Positions 1 to 6,641 of a stretch of DNA of 9,707 bases are shown one piece after another; positions within the stretch are counted from its first letter, which is position 1, and every line of letters starts with the position of its first letter. The DNA lies in assembly GCA_002392385.1 (NCBI GenBank), contig DGGX01000170.1:21274-30980 (forward strand), read 5' to 3'. The stretch comes from Lachnospiraceae bacterium UBA3863. Lineage in GTDB: Bacteria > Bacillota > Clostridia > Lachnospirales > Lachnospiraceae. The translations under genes were made by a program, and so were the position numbers. The notes below the pieces were generated by a model that saw only the letters and a list, made by a program, of their open reading frames with translations, was not told the DNA's origin and did not search any database.

Positions 1-540
1 ACCATCCGCGGCTTCATGAACAAGATGCTCTACGACGAGATCATCCCCTGCCTGCCTCTGGACAAGGAAGACTGCAAGAACTTCGCGGCGGCTGTCTATG
101 ACAGATTCAACAATCCTTTCGTGGATCACCAGCTGATGAGCATCACCCTGAACTCCACCTCCAAGTGGAAAGCCAGGAACATGCCCTCCTTCCTCGAGTA
201 CATCGAGAAGTTCGGCGAGCTGCCGAAGGCCCTGACCATGAGCCTTGCCGCCTACATCGCCTTCTATTCGAACGACATTCAGCGCCGCGAGCCCGACGGC
301 CTCGTCTGCAAGAGACCTGCCGGCAACGAGTACAAGATCCAGGACGACGCCTGGGCACTGGATTTCTTCTATGCACACAAGGATGACAGCGCCGCTGACC
401 TCGTGAAGGCGGTTCTGGGCAACAAGCAGATGTGGGACCAGGATCTGAATGAGATCCCCAACCTCACCGAGACCGTCACCAAGGATCTCGAGCTGATCCG
501 CGACAAGGGCGTGCTCGCTGCTTACGCTTCTGTCCTGTAA
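1..540 (+). CDS. uxaB: Tagaturonate reductase (altronate oxidoreductase), C-terminal part, 5' end cut by the window
   Basis: NAD-dependent enzyme that reduces D-tagaturonate to D-altronate in cytoplasmic galacturonate catabolism. The reading frame is open from base 1, so the gene begins upstream and only about 179 C-terminal residues are visible; the internal ATG at 16 is not taken as the start. The visible part matches the C-terminal helical domain of the mannitol dehydrogenase/fructuronate-tagaturonate reductase family: a DEIIPCLP helix, then NPFVDHQLMSITLNSTSKWKARNMPSF, which resembles the conserved NPF-DHQ---IALNS-SK-K-R--P block of UxaB (seen here at roughly codons 38-65). The NAD-binding Rossmann domain lies outside the window. 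It is followed by altronate dehydratase on the same strand, the next enzyme of the pathway, which supports the UxaB rather than the mannitol or fructuronate assignment. A pair of REP-like hairpins begins 7 bases after the stop. Confidence 0.88.
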   Translation, partial: TIRGFMNKMLYDEIIPCLPLDKEDCKNFAAAVYDRFNNPFVDHQLMSITLNSTSKWKARNMPSFLEYIEKFGELPKALTMSLAAYIAFYSNDIQRREPDGLVCKRPAGNEYKIQDDAWALDFFYAHKDDSAADLVKAVLGNKQMWDQDLNEIPNLTETVTKDLELIRDKGVLAAYASVL

Positions 541-546
541 TAATGA

Positions 547-587
547 CTGCAGCTCACACAGGGGACGGTTCTCTGTGTGAGCTGCAG
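547..587 (+). repeat. REP-like palindrome, copy 1 (15-bp perfect stem, 11-nt loop)
   Basis: The arms at 547-561 (CTGCAGCTCACACAG) and 573-587 are perfect reverse complements around the loop GGGACGGTTCT (562-572). No T-tract follows, so it is not a classical intrinsic terminator. The loop sequence recurs in two other hairpins in this window, while the outer part of the stem differs between copies and stays paired. That pattern marks a dispersed REP-like family rather than a single gene-specific structure. Confidence 0.85.
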
Positions 588-602
588 AATGAATGCCCTT
601 GG

Positions 603-639
603 CAGGCTCACACAGAGAACCGTCCCCTGTGTGAGCCTG
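603..639 (-). repeat. REP-like palindrome, copy 2, opposite orientation (13-bp perfect stem)
   Basis: Stem arms at 603-615 (CAGGCTCACACAG) and 627-639 pair perfectly. The loop AGAACCGTCCC (616-626) is the exact reverse complement of the loop of copy 1, so this copy points the other way. The 15-bp spacing between copies 1 and 2 makes a head-to-head pair like the BIME arrangement of REP elements. It sits in the uxaB-uxaA gap, where it could stabilise or attenuate the shared transcript. That role is inference. Confidence 0.85.
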
Positions 640-673
640 TTTGCCGCCTTGACTGGCGGCGGAAAGGATTCTT

Positions 674-2155
674 ATGAGACTGATCCATATCCATCCCTCG
701 GACAATGTCGCAGTCGCGCTGCAGCCGATCGCGAAGGGGGAGACGCTCACGGTCGACGGCATCACCGTCACCGCCTCCGAAGATATCACACGCGGCCACA
801 AGATCGCGCTCACCGACATCGCGGAGGGCGGCGAGATCATCAAGTACGGCAACTGCATCGCCATCGCCAAGGCGCCCATCACCAAGGGCAGCTGGGTCCA
901 CACCCACAACGTGCGCACCGGCCTTTCCGAGAATGCCGACTACTACTATGATCACAAGGTCTATGACCTTCCGCATCCTGCTCCCCGCACCTTCATGGGC
1001 TACCGCAGGAAGGACGGCCGCGCGGCCATCCGCAACGAGCTCTGGATCATCCCCATCGTCGGCTGCGTCAACGGCATCGCCAAGCAGCTCGTCGAGCAGA
1101 ACCAGCATCTGGTCAAGGGCAGCATCGACGGTCTCTATTCCTTCGGCCATCCCTTCGGCTGCTCCCAGCTGGGCGACGACCTGGCCCAGACCAAAAAGCT
1201 CCTCACCGCGCTGGTCCGCCATCCCAATGCCGGCGGCGTCCTCTGTTTGGGTCTCGGCTGCGAGAACCTGGTCCTCGACATGTTCAAGGAGGCCCTGGGC
1301 GAGTACGATCCCGACCGCGTGAAGTTCCTCATCTGCCAGGAAGTGGAGGATGAGCTGGAAGCCGGTTCCGAGCTCCTGGCGCAGCTCGCTGAGTACGCCG
1401 GCCAGTTCCACCGCGAAGAGCTTCCCGCCTCCGAGCTTGTCATCGGCATGAAGTGCGGCGGCTCCGACGGTCTCTCCGGCATCACCGCCAACCCGACCGT
1501 CGGCCGCTTCTCCGACCGTCTCATCGCTCTGGGCGGCTCCACCGTCCTGACCGAGGTCCCCGAGATGTTCGGCGCCGAGAACATCCTCTTCTCCCGCTGC
1601 GAGAACACGGAAGTCTTCAACAAGGCTGTCGACATGGTCAACGACTTCAAGCAGTACTTCGTCTCTCACGGCCAGGTGGTCTATGAGAACCCCAGCCCCG
1701 GCAACAAGGCTGGCGGCATCACCACCCTGGAAGACAAGTCCTGCGGCTGCGTCCAGAAGGGCGGCAGCGCACAGATCGTCGATGTCCTCCGCTATGCGGA
1801 GCCTGTCACCAAGAAGGGCCTGAACGTCCTGTCCGGTCCCGGCAACGACCTGGTCAGCGCCACCGACCTCACGGCCGCCGGCGCCCACATGATCCTCTTC
1901 ACCACCGGCCGCGGCACGCCCTTCGGCGCTCCCGCTCCGACCATGAAGATCTCCACCAACACCCCTCTCTATGAGAAGAAGGGCGCCTGGATCGACTTCA
2001 ACGCCGGCACCGTCGCGGAAGGCAAGGAGACCCTGGATGAGGCGGGCGACCGCCTCCTCGACTACGTCCTGAAAGTCGCCAGCGGCGAAAAGGTCAACGC
2101 CGAGAAGCACGGCATCCGCGAGATCTCCATCTTCAAGGATGGCGTGGTGCTGTAA
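674..2155 (+). CDS. uxaA: Altronate dehydratase
   Basis: Dehydrates D-altronate to 2-keto-3-deoxy-D-gluconate, the step after tagaturonate reductase in galacturonate use; cytoplasmic, metal-dependent. The 493-residue length is normal for the full two-domain enzyme. Residues about 1-85 form the N-terminal SAF-type domain, ending in the HTHNV motif (76-80). The rest is the galactarate dehydratase/altronate hydrolase domain: FMGYRRKDGRAAIRNE (108-122), VGCVNG (129-134), the KCGGSDGLSG motif (260-269) and SCGC (356-359), whose cysteines are typical of the metal site in this family. The ATG at 674 follows an AAAGG ribosome site about 7 bases upstream. It lies 133 bp after uxaB, with the REP-like pair in between, and a strong hairpin plus T-run follows the stop, so it is probably the last gene of the uxaBA unit. 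Confidence 0.93.
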   Translation: MRLIHIHPSDNVAVALQPIAKGETLTVDGITVTASEDITRGHKIALTDIAEGGEIIKYGNCIAIAKAPITKGSWVHTHNVRTGLSENADYYYDHKVYDLPHPAPRTFMGYRRKDGRAAIRNELWIIPIVGCVNGIAKQLVEQNQHLVKGSIDGLYSFGHPFGCSQLGDDLAQTKKLLTALVRHPNAGGVLCLGLGCENLVLDMFKEALGEYDPDRVKFLICQEVEDELEAGSELLAQLAEYAGQFHREELPASELVIGMKCGGSDGLSGITANPTVGRFSDRLIALGGSTVLTEVPEMFGAENILFSRCENTEVFNKAVDMVNDFKQYFVSHGQVVYENPSPGNKAGGITTLEDKSCGCVQKGGSAQIVDVLRYAEPVTKKGLNVLSGPGNDLVSATDLTAAGAHMILFTTGRGTPFGAPAPTMKISTNTPLYEKKGAWIDFNAGTVAEGKETLDEAGDRLLDYVLKVASGEKVNAEKHGIREISIFKDGVVL

Positions 2156-2199
2156 TGGATGAATTCTTATAAGGCCTTATGAGGCTGGACGAAAGCAGA

Positions 2200-2240
2200 G
2201 CGGCAGAGATGATCTGCCGCCCTGTTTTTGTCCTTTTTCT
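2200..2240 (+). terminator. Intrinsic terminator after uxaA
   Basis: GCGGCAGA (2200-2207) and TCTGCCGC (2213-2220) form a perfect 8-bp stem with a 5-nt loop. The stem is followed by T-rich sequence (TTTTT at 2225-2229, then TTTTTCTTATTTT). It ends the + strand uronate unit 45 bases after the uxaA stop and faces the convergent aldo/keto reductase. The T-run is only on the + side, so it serves mainly uxaA. Confidence 0.8.
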
Positions 2241-2277
2241 TATTTTACTGGCCGGAAGACGATATCGGTCAATCGTC

Positions 2278-3402
2278 TCACCCCTCCAGCGCTTCACTTG
2301 CCTCCTGCATGCGCTCGGAGATCAGGATGTGCTGCGGACATACCGCCTCGCAGCTGCGGCAGCCGATGCATTCGGAGGCCCTGCCAAAGCCCTGGGCCAC
2401 GATCTCCTCGTACTGGGCCTTCTCGTCAGCCGCGCCGCTCTCTTCATGGAGTCTGGCCAGGTTGTAGAGGGCAAAATACCGGGGGATCGACAGGTTCATG
2501 GGGCAGGTGTTCTCCTCGACGCAGTAGCGGCAGCCGGTGCAGGGGACAGCGATATTGCCCTTGATCATGGCCGCGGCGCGCTCGAGGACCTTCAGCTCCT
2601 CCTCGGTCAGGGGCTCCATGTCCTTCATAAAGCCGACATTCTCCCTGACCTGGTCCAGGGTGCTCATGCCGGACAGGACGATCTCCACACCGGGAAGGCT
2701 GGCGGCGAACCGCAGGGCCCAGGAGGCGGGACTCCAGTCGGGGTGGACGCTGTGCAGCAGCTCTCTGACCGGATCCGGCACATTGGCCAGGGTACCGCCC
2801 TTCACCGGCTCCATGACGATGACCGGCTTACCGTGCTTCATGCAGACCTCATAGCACTTGCGGCTCTGCACATCATCGCTCTCCCAGTCAAGATAATTGA
2901 TCTGGAGCTGGACGAACTCGAAGTAAGGACATTCTGTCAGGACCTTGTCCAGGAAGTCTGCCGTATCATGGCAGGAGAAGCCCAGCCGGCGGATCTCTCC
3001 GGCGTCCTTTTTCTCCTGCAGGAAGGAGAGCATGTCGTATTCCTTGGCCTTCTCGTAGTTCTCATACTCCATGTTGTGCATGAGATAGTAGTCAAAATAC
3101 TCCACGCCCAGCTTCTGCTTCTGGGCCTCAAAGGTCTGTACGCCCTCCTCATGGGAATGGATCATGAAAACGGGCATCTTGCTGGCGATGGTGAAGCGGT
3201 CTCTGGGATAACGGCTCACAACCACCTTGCCCACGGTGGGCTCGCTCATGAATTTATGATACATCCAGGCCGTATCGCAGTAGGTGAAGCCTGCCTGAAA
3301 GAAGGCATCCACCATCTCCTCTGTCCTGGGAATATCGATCGATGTCTGGTCATCGGGATCTGTCAGCGGTAATCTCATGAATCCGAAACCGAGTTTATTC
3401 AC
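2278..3402 (-). CDS. Aldo/keto reductase with C-terminal 2x[4Fe-4S] ferredoxin-like domain
   Basis: Predicted cytoplasmic NAD(P)H- or ferredoxin-linked carbonyl oxidoreductase of the aldo/keto reductase (AKR) family; the substrate cannot be read from sequence. I start it at the GTG at 3402 because AGAAGGAGG lies at ideal distance and the protein then begins MNKLGFGFMRLP, as usual in this family (374 aa). The (beta/alpha)8 barrel covers residues 1 to about 280, with the AKR tetrad visible as Asp43, Tyr48, Lys75 and His109 (LMHN). The tail holds two cysteine clusters, C288-x2-C-x2-C-x5-CP and C345-x2-C-x2-C-x3-CP, consistent with two 4Fe-4S clusters. An alternative ATG at 3456 overlaps the stop of the upstream methyltransferase (ATGA) and would add 18 residues, but its ribosome site is too close. 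It is the last gene of a - strand unit after DUF362 and the methyltransferase. Confidence 0.88.
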   Translation of the reverse strand: MNKLGFGFMRLPLTDPDDQTSIDIPRTEEMVDAFFQAGFTYCDTAWMYHKFMSEPTVGKVVVSRYPRDRFTIASKMPVFMIHSHEEGVQTFEAQKQKLGVEYFDYYLMHNMEYENYEKAKEYDMLSFLQEKKDAGEIRRLGFSCHDTADFLDKVLTECPYFEFVQLQINYLDWESDDVQSRKCYEVCMKHGKPVIVMEPVKGGTLANVPDPVRELLHSVHPDWSPASWALRFAASLPGVEIVLSGMSTLDQVRENVGFMKDMEPLTEEELKVLERAAAMIKGNIAVPCTGCRYCVEENTCPMNLSIPRYFALYNLARLHEESGAADEKAQYEEIVAQGFGRASECIGCRSCEAVCPQHILISERMQEASEALEG

Positions 3403-3452
3403 TGTATTTCCTCCTTCTGTGAAACCTGGAAATCTGTCTGTTTCAGTATAGG

Positions 3453-4097
3453 TCATTTCTCCTGCTCCGCGCAATCCTCGGTTCCGTTCCATGCCTGGAT
3501 CTCAAATACCAGGATCCGCTCCCGTCTGCCGGCCTGTTCGAAGAGGTCCATACAGTCGATCTCGTCCACGAAGGCCAGCTCCGGCGTCATCATGAGACGG
3601 CCGACGTACTCGTCCTCCGGATAGTAGAAGAAAAGGTACATCTCGCGGGGGGCTTCATACCAGGCATCCAGGATCCTGTCCAGGACCACCCGCAGGATCT
3701 TTTCGGAAAAGGGATTGAAGAAATAGAAACGGTTTTCATCCGTCACTTCATAGGTGAGGGCGTCCTCCTGAAGGAAACGGATCCGGCCGTCCCCGCCGGC
3801 CCTCCTTATGCCCCGGAAAGCGGTGAGATTCTTCCTTGCTGCGGCGATCATATCCTCATCATAATCGATCCCCGTCGCCCGGCAGCCGGTCACCGCGTTC
3901 AGAAAGAAGGACACCCTGCCCTTGCCGCAGCCGTAGTCGACAAGATGGTCCTCCGGTCCGATATATCCGCTCTCTGTCAGGCGTTCCAGAACACAGTAAT
4001 CGGTGGGTTCGTAGGGATAATGGTCTCCGTCCTGGGCATGGTCCTCGCGGCCGCAGGTGTCGATATGCAGTTTTCTGTCCCACTCACGGTCCGTCAA
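3453..4097 (-). CDS. Class I SAM-dependent methyltransferase, substrate unknown
   Basis: A 214-residue protein with the Rossmann-type SAM site VDYGCGKG (53-60), followed by the acidic end of beta-2 in GIDYDEDM (76-83) and a motif IV-like FFNPF (126-130). The NPF resembles the NPP/NPF signature of enzymes that methylate a nitrogen or a conjugated base, but no substrate domain is visible. I choose the TTG at 4097 (a second TTG at 4100 is equally possible): GGGAG lies 5-8 bases upstream, the protein begins close to the fold, and the 25-base gap to the upstream DUF362 stop is preserved. The longer frame from 4208 would run deep into the upstream gene and adds only low-complexity shadow sequence. 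It sits between DUF362 and the aldo/keto reductase in one orientation, so the three are probably co-transcribed. A functional link between them is inference. Confidence 0.75.
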   Translation of the reverse strand: MTDREWDRKLHIDTCGREDHAQDGDHYPYEPTDYCVLERLTESGYIGPEDHLVDYGCGKGRVSFFLNAVTGCRATGIDYDEDMIAAARKNLTAFRGIRRAGGDGRIRFLQEDALTYEVTDENRFYFFNPFSEKILRVVLDRILDAWYEAPREMYLFFYYPEDEYVGRLMMTPELAFVDEIDCMDLFEQAGRRERILVFEIQAWNGTEDCAEQEK

Positions 4098-4122
4098 CAA
4101 AAATGCTCCCTTCTGACCGGCC

Positions 4123-5292
4123 TCAGTCAGCGCCTTCCAGGATGTACTTTCTGAGACCCTCATAGATCTTGTCCGAAGAGGGCGGGCATCCCATGATGCA
4201 GACGTCAAAATCCTTCGTGCACCGGCCCACGCCGAGCCTTCCCGTCCGGCCCTGCATGCCCTGGCCGATCCCGATCTGGGTGTCCAGCTGGTCCAGAAGT
4301 CCCTCTTCCTCCAGCCGGATCAGGGCGCCGGTCAGGTTCGCGTAGCAGGCGCTGCAGGAGTCCACCTCCTCCACGGCGTAGGCGACGTCCAGCACGCGCC
4401 GGCTGCGGGGGAGCTCTTCATCCGCTTCCAGGTCCGCCTGTACCGCTGCGCCGGCTGGCACTCCGTTAGCGGTCCCCCTGCCCACGTGCAGGATCTCCGC
4501 CTGCGAGAGGTCCGTCGTCCCGATCCCCAGCTGCTCCGCCATCCGCACGTAGGGCACGTCATCCGGCGTATAGCCCATGAGATGGCAGGCGTAGCTGTCG
4601 ACCAGCACCGGATCCAGGGCTGCCATCACGCAGTTGCGCACCACGGGATTGCCGCCCTCCTCGAAGTCCAGGTCGCCGCAGATGTGGTCCACGACGATAA
4701 AATCCTGCCGGATCCCCTTCTGCAGATGCGCGATGGGCTTGTGGAGGCCCATTCTGTGGAAGCGGCTCTTCTCCGGATTGGGCAGCAGGCCTTTCAGGTT
4801 CTTGAGGGCACAGGTCATGAGCGTCTGGCAATGGCCCTTCATGACGGGCACGTTGATGAGATAATCGATCCGGTCTACGACATCGGTGATCTTGAGCCGC
4901 ATCCCGCCGCAGTCGACCTCGTGGGAGCGCTCCTTCTGCGTGTCCACGAAAGGCACGCCGTACTTCTCGCAGAGCTGCCGGTAGCCGCAGTATTCATAGG
5001 CTTCCGCCGTGCGGTCGCCGACCCAGGAGCCTTCCGCGATCAGGAGGTTATGAAATCCCTCCTTCTGCAGATATTCAATGATCCCGGCCACCACCTCGGT
5101 GTGGGTCGTGCCTCCGAATTCCGCCGGGGAGGGGACGACGAGGTTGGGCTTGATGCCGATATAGGCGCACTCAGCCCGATCCCCGCATTTCGCGCGGATC
5201 GCCCCCGCCAGATCGGCCGCATCCAGAAGCCGCCGTGTCATCTCTTTATAGTCGGTCCCGTAGATCTTCAGGATCTGGTTTCTCCGGATCAT
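4123..5292 (-). CDS. DUF362 domain-containing protein
   Basis: A 389-residue member of the DUF362 family (Pfam PF04015), whose biochemical role is not firmly established; members often occur beside iron-sulfur and redox proteins. Visible signatures are IKPNLV (47-52), the EGSWVGDRTAEAY block (87-99) and the central NVPVMKGHCQTLMTCALKNLKGLLP segment (147-171), typical of the family. The C-terminus has cysteines in CSAC (313-316) and GRCTKDFDVCIMGCPP (356-371), spaced so that they could bind a cluster; this is inference. The ATG at 5292 follows GGGAGGAG at 9 bases. An extended -10 promoter lies about 35-45 bases upstream, after the esterase terminator, so this is likely the first gene of a three-gene operon with the methyltransferase and aldo/keto reductase. 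Confidence 0.85.
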   Translation of the reverse strand: MIRRNQILKIYGTDYKEMTRRLLDAADLAGAIRAKCGDRAECAYIGIKPNLVVPSPAEFGGTTHTEVVAGIIEYLQKEGFHNLLIAEGSWVGDRTAEAYEYCGYRQLCEKYGVPFVDTQKERSHEVDCGGMRLKITDVVDRIDYLINVPVMKGHCQTLMTCALKNLKGLLPNPEKSRFHRMGLHKPIAHLQKGIRQDFIVVDHICGDLDFEEGGNPVVRNCVMAALDPVLVDSYACHLMGYTPDDVPYVRMAEQLGIGTTDLSQAEILHVGRGTANGVPAGAAVQADLEADEELPRSRRVLDVAYAVEEVDSCSACYANLTGALIRLEEEGLLDQLDTQIGIGQGMQGRTGRLGVGRCTKDFDVCIMGCPPSSDKIYEGLRKYILEGAD

Positions 5293-5328
5293 CTTGCGGA
5301 TCTCCTCCCTCTGTTCATCTTGAGAAGC

Positions 5329-5357
5329 ATCATACCATATTTCCGGACAAATAAACA
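5329..5357 (-). promoter_or_regulatory. Candidate extended -10 promoter for the DUF362 operon
   Basis: On the - strand, TGGTATGAT (5337-5329) is a TG-N-TATGAT extended -10 box. A weak -35 candidate, TGTTTA, lies 17 bases upstream. It lies just beyond the terminator stem of the esterase gene and 37 bases before the DUF362 start. The same TGGTATGAT string occurs upstream of the gene at 7882. Confidence 0.5.
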
Positions 5358-5381
5358 GGCGGAGGACTCGCGTCCTCCGCC
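5345..5381 (-). terminator. Intrinsic terminator of the esterase gene
   Basis: GGCGGAGGAC (5358-5367) and GTCCTCCGCC (5372-5381) pair perfectly over 10 bp with a TCGC tetraloop. Reading the - strand, the stem is followed by the T-rich TGTTTATTTG. It is 50 bases past the esterase stop and just before the promoter of the DUF362 operon, separating the two - strand units. Confidence 0.75.
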
Positions 5382-5431
5382 CATGTACTTCTCTGCCGGG
5401 AACTCCGGCGCGATCATTCGTTTATTTACGG

Positions 5432-6388
5432 TCAGTTCTTCTTTGCATACTCCGTGAAAGGCAGCATACGATACTCGGAAGTGTCGCCGGCTTCCACATT
5501 GTACCAGGTCTTCCACACGGAGAAGTTGCCCGCGTTCAGGTCGGCATCCTTGCCGGCAAACAGGAGATTGCCGCGGAAATTGTCCTCGCCGTTGAACCAG
5601 GCGAACGCCATCTCCACTGCGTGGTCGATGGTCCAGTTGCTGTGACCGCCGCCCACGACGTCCTTCCAGGTGACATCATAGCCGAGATCCTTCAGGTAAG
5701 CTGCCATCTCCTTGTTGGGCTCATACTGAGGGCCGTCCTCGGTGCCGCAGGCACAGAAGATACGGGGAACGAGATCGCCTTTGATGGTCTTCTCAGCCGA
5801 GGCCTTCAGGTCATGCTGGCCGCCCTGGAAATCTTCTATGTTGTCGACACCGAGCATGGTCATGTACTGTCTTCTGGTGTGCACGTCCCAAGTGGGCACT
5901 TCCGGTGCATCCAGCCAGACCTGCTGATGGTAAGCGGCATCCAGGGCGATGATGCTGCCGAACAGATCCGGATTGGCCAGACCGATGGTCATGGCGCCGT
6001 GTCCGCCCATGGAGAAGCCCATGATCGCCGTATCTTCTCTCTTGTCGGAGATGTTCAGGAGCCTTCTGGTGAACCGGATGAGATCCTTGCAGATGAAGCG
6101 AACGAAATAATCTCCGGTATAAGGGGAATCCGTGTACCATTTGTTCTCGCCGCCGGCGACGACGACTACCACGTTGTAATCCTCGGCAAACGCCTGGAGC
6201 CTGGTGTAGTTGCCGGGGCCGCTGAAGTTGCCCAGAAGACCTTCCAGATAATAGACTGTCTTATAGGGTTTGTTCTTTTCGGGCAGCGGCTGGTCTGTCA
6301 GTACCATGTGATCGGTAGGAACGATGATGTCAATGGGCACTGCGCGGTAGAGAGCTTCCGAGATAAAATTCAGTGTCAGCTTGGCCAT
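5432..6388 (-). CDS. Alpha/beta-hydrolase, esterase D/feruloyl-esterase-like (putative esterase, PF00756 type)
   Basis: A 318-residue cytoplasmic serine esterase with no signal peptide. The nucleophile elbow is GFSMGGHG (124-131) with Ser126. Asp218 in CGTEDG and His249 in GGGHSNW are plausible remaining members of the catalytic triad. The upstream KTVYYLEGLLGNFSGPGNY (43-61) matches the loop region that forms the oxyanion hole in the esterase D family (S-formylglutathione hydrolase, feruloyl and acetyl esterases). The substrate is not determined. Next to uronate catabolic genes, a plant-cell-wall acyl ester is plausible, but this is inference. The ATG at 6388 follows AAAGGAG at 7 bases. It is transcribed divergently from a LysR-type gene, the usual arrangement for a regulator and its target, and ends in its own terminator. 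Confidence 0.87.
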   Translation of the reverse strand: MAKLTLNFISEALYRAVPIDIIVPTDHMVLTDQPLPEKNKPYKTVYYLEGLLGNFSGPGNYTRLQAFAEDYNVVVVVAGGENKWYTDSPYTGDYFVRFICKDLIRFTRRLLNISDKREDTAIMGFSMGGHGAMTIGLANPDLFGSIIALDAAYHQQVWLDAPEVPTWDVHTRRQYMTMLGVDNIEDFQGGQHDLKASAEKTIKGDLVPRIFCACGTEDGPQYEPNKEMAAYLKDLGYDVTWKDVVGGGHSNWTIDHAVEMAFAWFNGEDNFRGNLLFAGKDADLNAGNFSVWKTWYNVEAGDTSEYRMLPFTEYAKKN

Positions 6389-6437
6389 AGTGATCTCCTT
6401 TCCTTATGGTTTTTTCTGATATCCTTTTCCCTTGAGT

Positions 6438-6454
6438 GGTCCCTGCCCGGGACC
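6438..6454. promoter_or_regulatory. Small palindrome in the esterase leader
   Basis: GGTCCC (6438-6443) and GGGACC (6449-6454) form a 6-bp perfect inverted repeat with a 5-nt spacer. It lies between the esterase promoter candidate and its start. It could be an operator or a short mRNA hairpin; the sequence alone cannot decide. Confidence 0.35.
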
Positions 6455-6471
6455 CGTGTCCTTATAAGATG

Positions 6472-6514
6472 ATTGTAATTCCGCAACTGTTAATCATGAA
6501 GTAGTCATTATGAT
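6472..6514 (-). promoter_or_regulatory. Candidate esterase promoter with overlapping LysR-type operator
   Basis: On the - strand, TTCATG (6500-6495) and TACAAT (6477-6472) are separated by exactly 17 bases, a weak -35 with a good -10. The inverted repeat ATCAT (6493-6497) / ATGAT (6510-6514) with a 12-bp gap overlaps the -35. That position and arrangement are typical of LysR-family activation sites. Both calls are from pattern only. Confidence 0.4.
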
Positions 6515-6524
6515 CCATCTGTGT

Positions 6525-6537
6525 TACGTAAAACGTA
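6525..6537. promoter_or_regulatory. Palindrome TACGT-N3-ACGTA in the divergent control region
   Basis: A perfect 5-bp inverted repeat with an AAA centre lies about midway between the two divergent genes. It is a candidate binding site for the LysR-type regulator encoded next door. A similar string, GTGTTACG(T/C)AAAA, occurs here (6521-6533) and again at 7689-7701. Confidence 0.4.
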
Positions 6538-6565
6538 CATGTCGTGCTTCTGTAAGTTCCCTCCA

Positions 6566-6606
6566 TTGATAAAGCTCCGCCTTCTGTATAAAATACTGTG
6601 TATAAT
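6566..6606 (+). promoter_or_regulatory. Candidate promoter of the LysR-type gene
   Basis: TTGATA (6566-6571) and TAAAAT (6589-6594) are 17 bases apart, a good vegetative promoter pair 47 bases before the start codon. A second -10-like TATAAT at 6601-6606 lacks a clear -35. Confidence 0.55.
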
Positions 6607-6641
6607 TAAACATCTCTGAGAATCAAAGAAAAGAGGGGAAC

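Noticed and set aside
608..2110. A 500-codon open frame on the - strand
   Set aside because: It lies antisense to the clear altronate dehydratase gene and its translation is a biased Ala/Gly/Asp/Val-rich sequence without motifs; it is a mirror frame caused by the GC-rich codon use.
2257..2278. Inverted repeat AGACGAT / ATCGTCT at the 3' end of the aldo/keto reductase as its terminator
   Set aside because: Only 7 bp with an 8-nt loop, and the - strand has no T-run after it; the downstream sequence is A-rich instead.
2179..3372. A 397-codon open frame on the + strand
   Set aside because: Antisense to the aldo/keto reductase, whose catalytic and cysteine motifs are all on the other strand.
4486..5457. 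A 323-codon open frame on the + strand
   Set aside because: Antisense to the DUF362 gene and runs through the terminator and promoter region; no recognisable domain.
5621..6472. A 283-codon open frame on the + strand
   Set aside because: Antisense to the esterase gene with its intact GxSxG motif and ribosome site.
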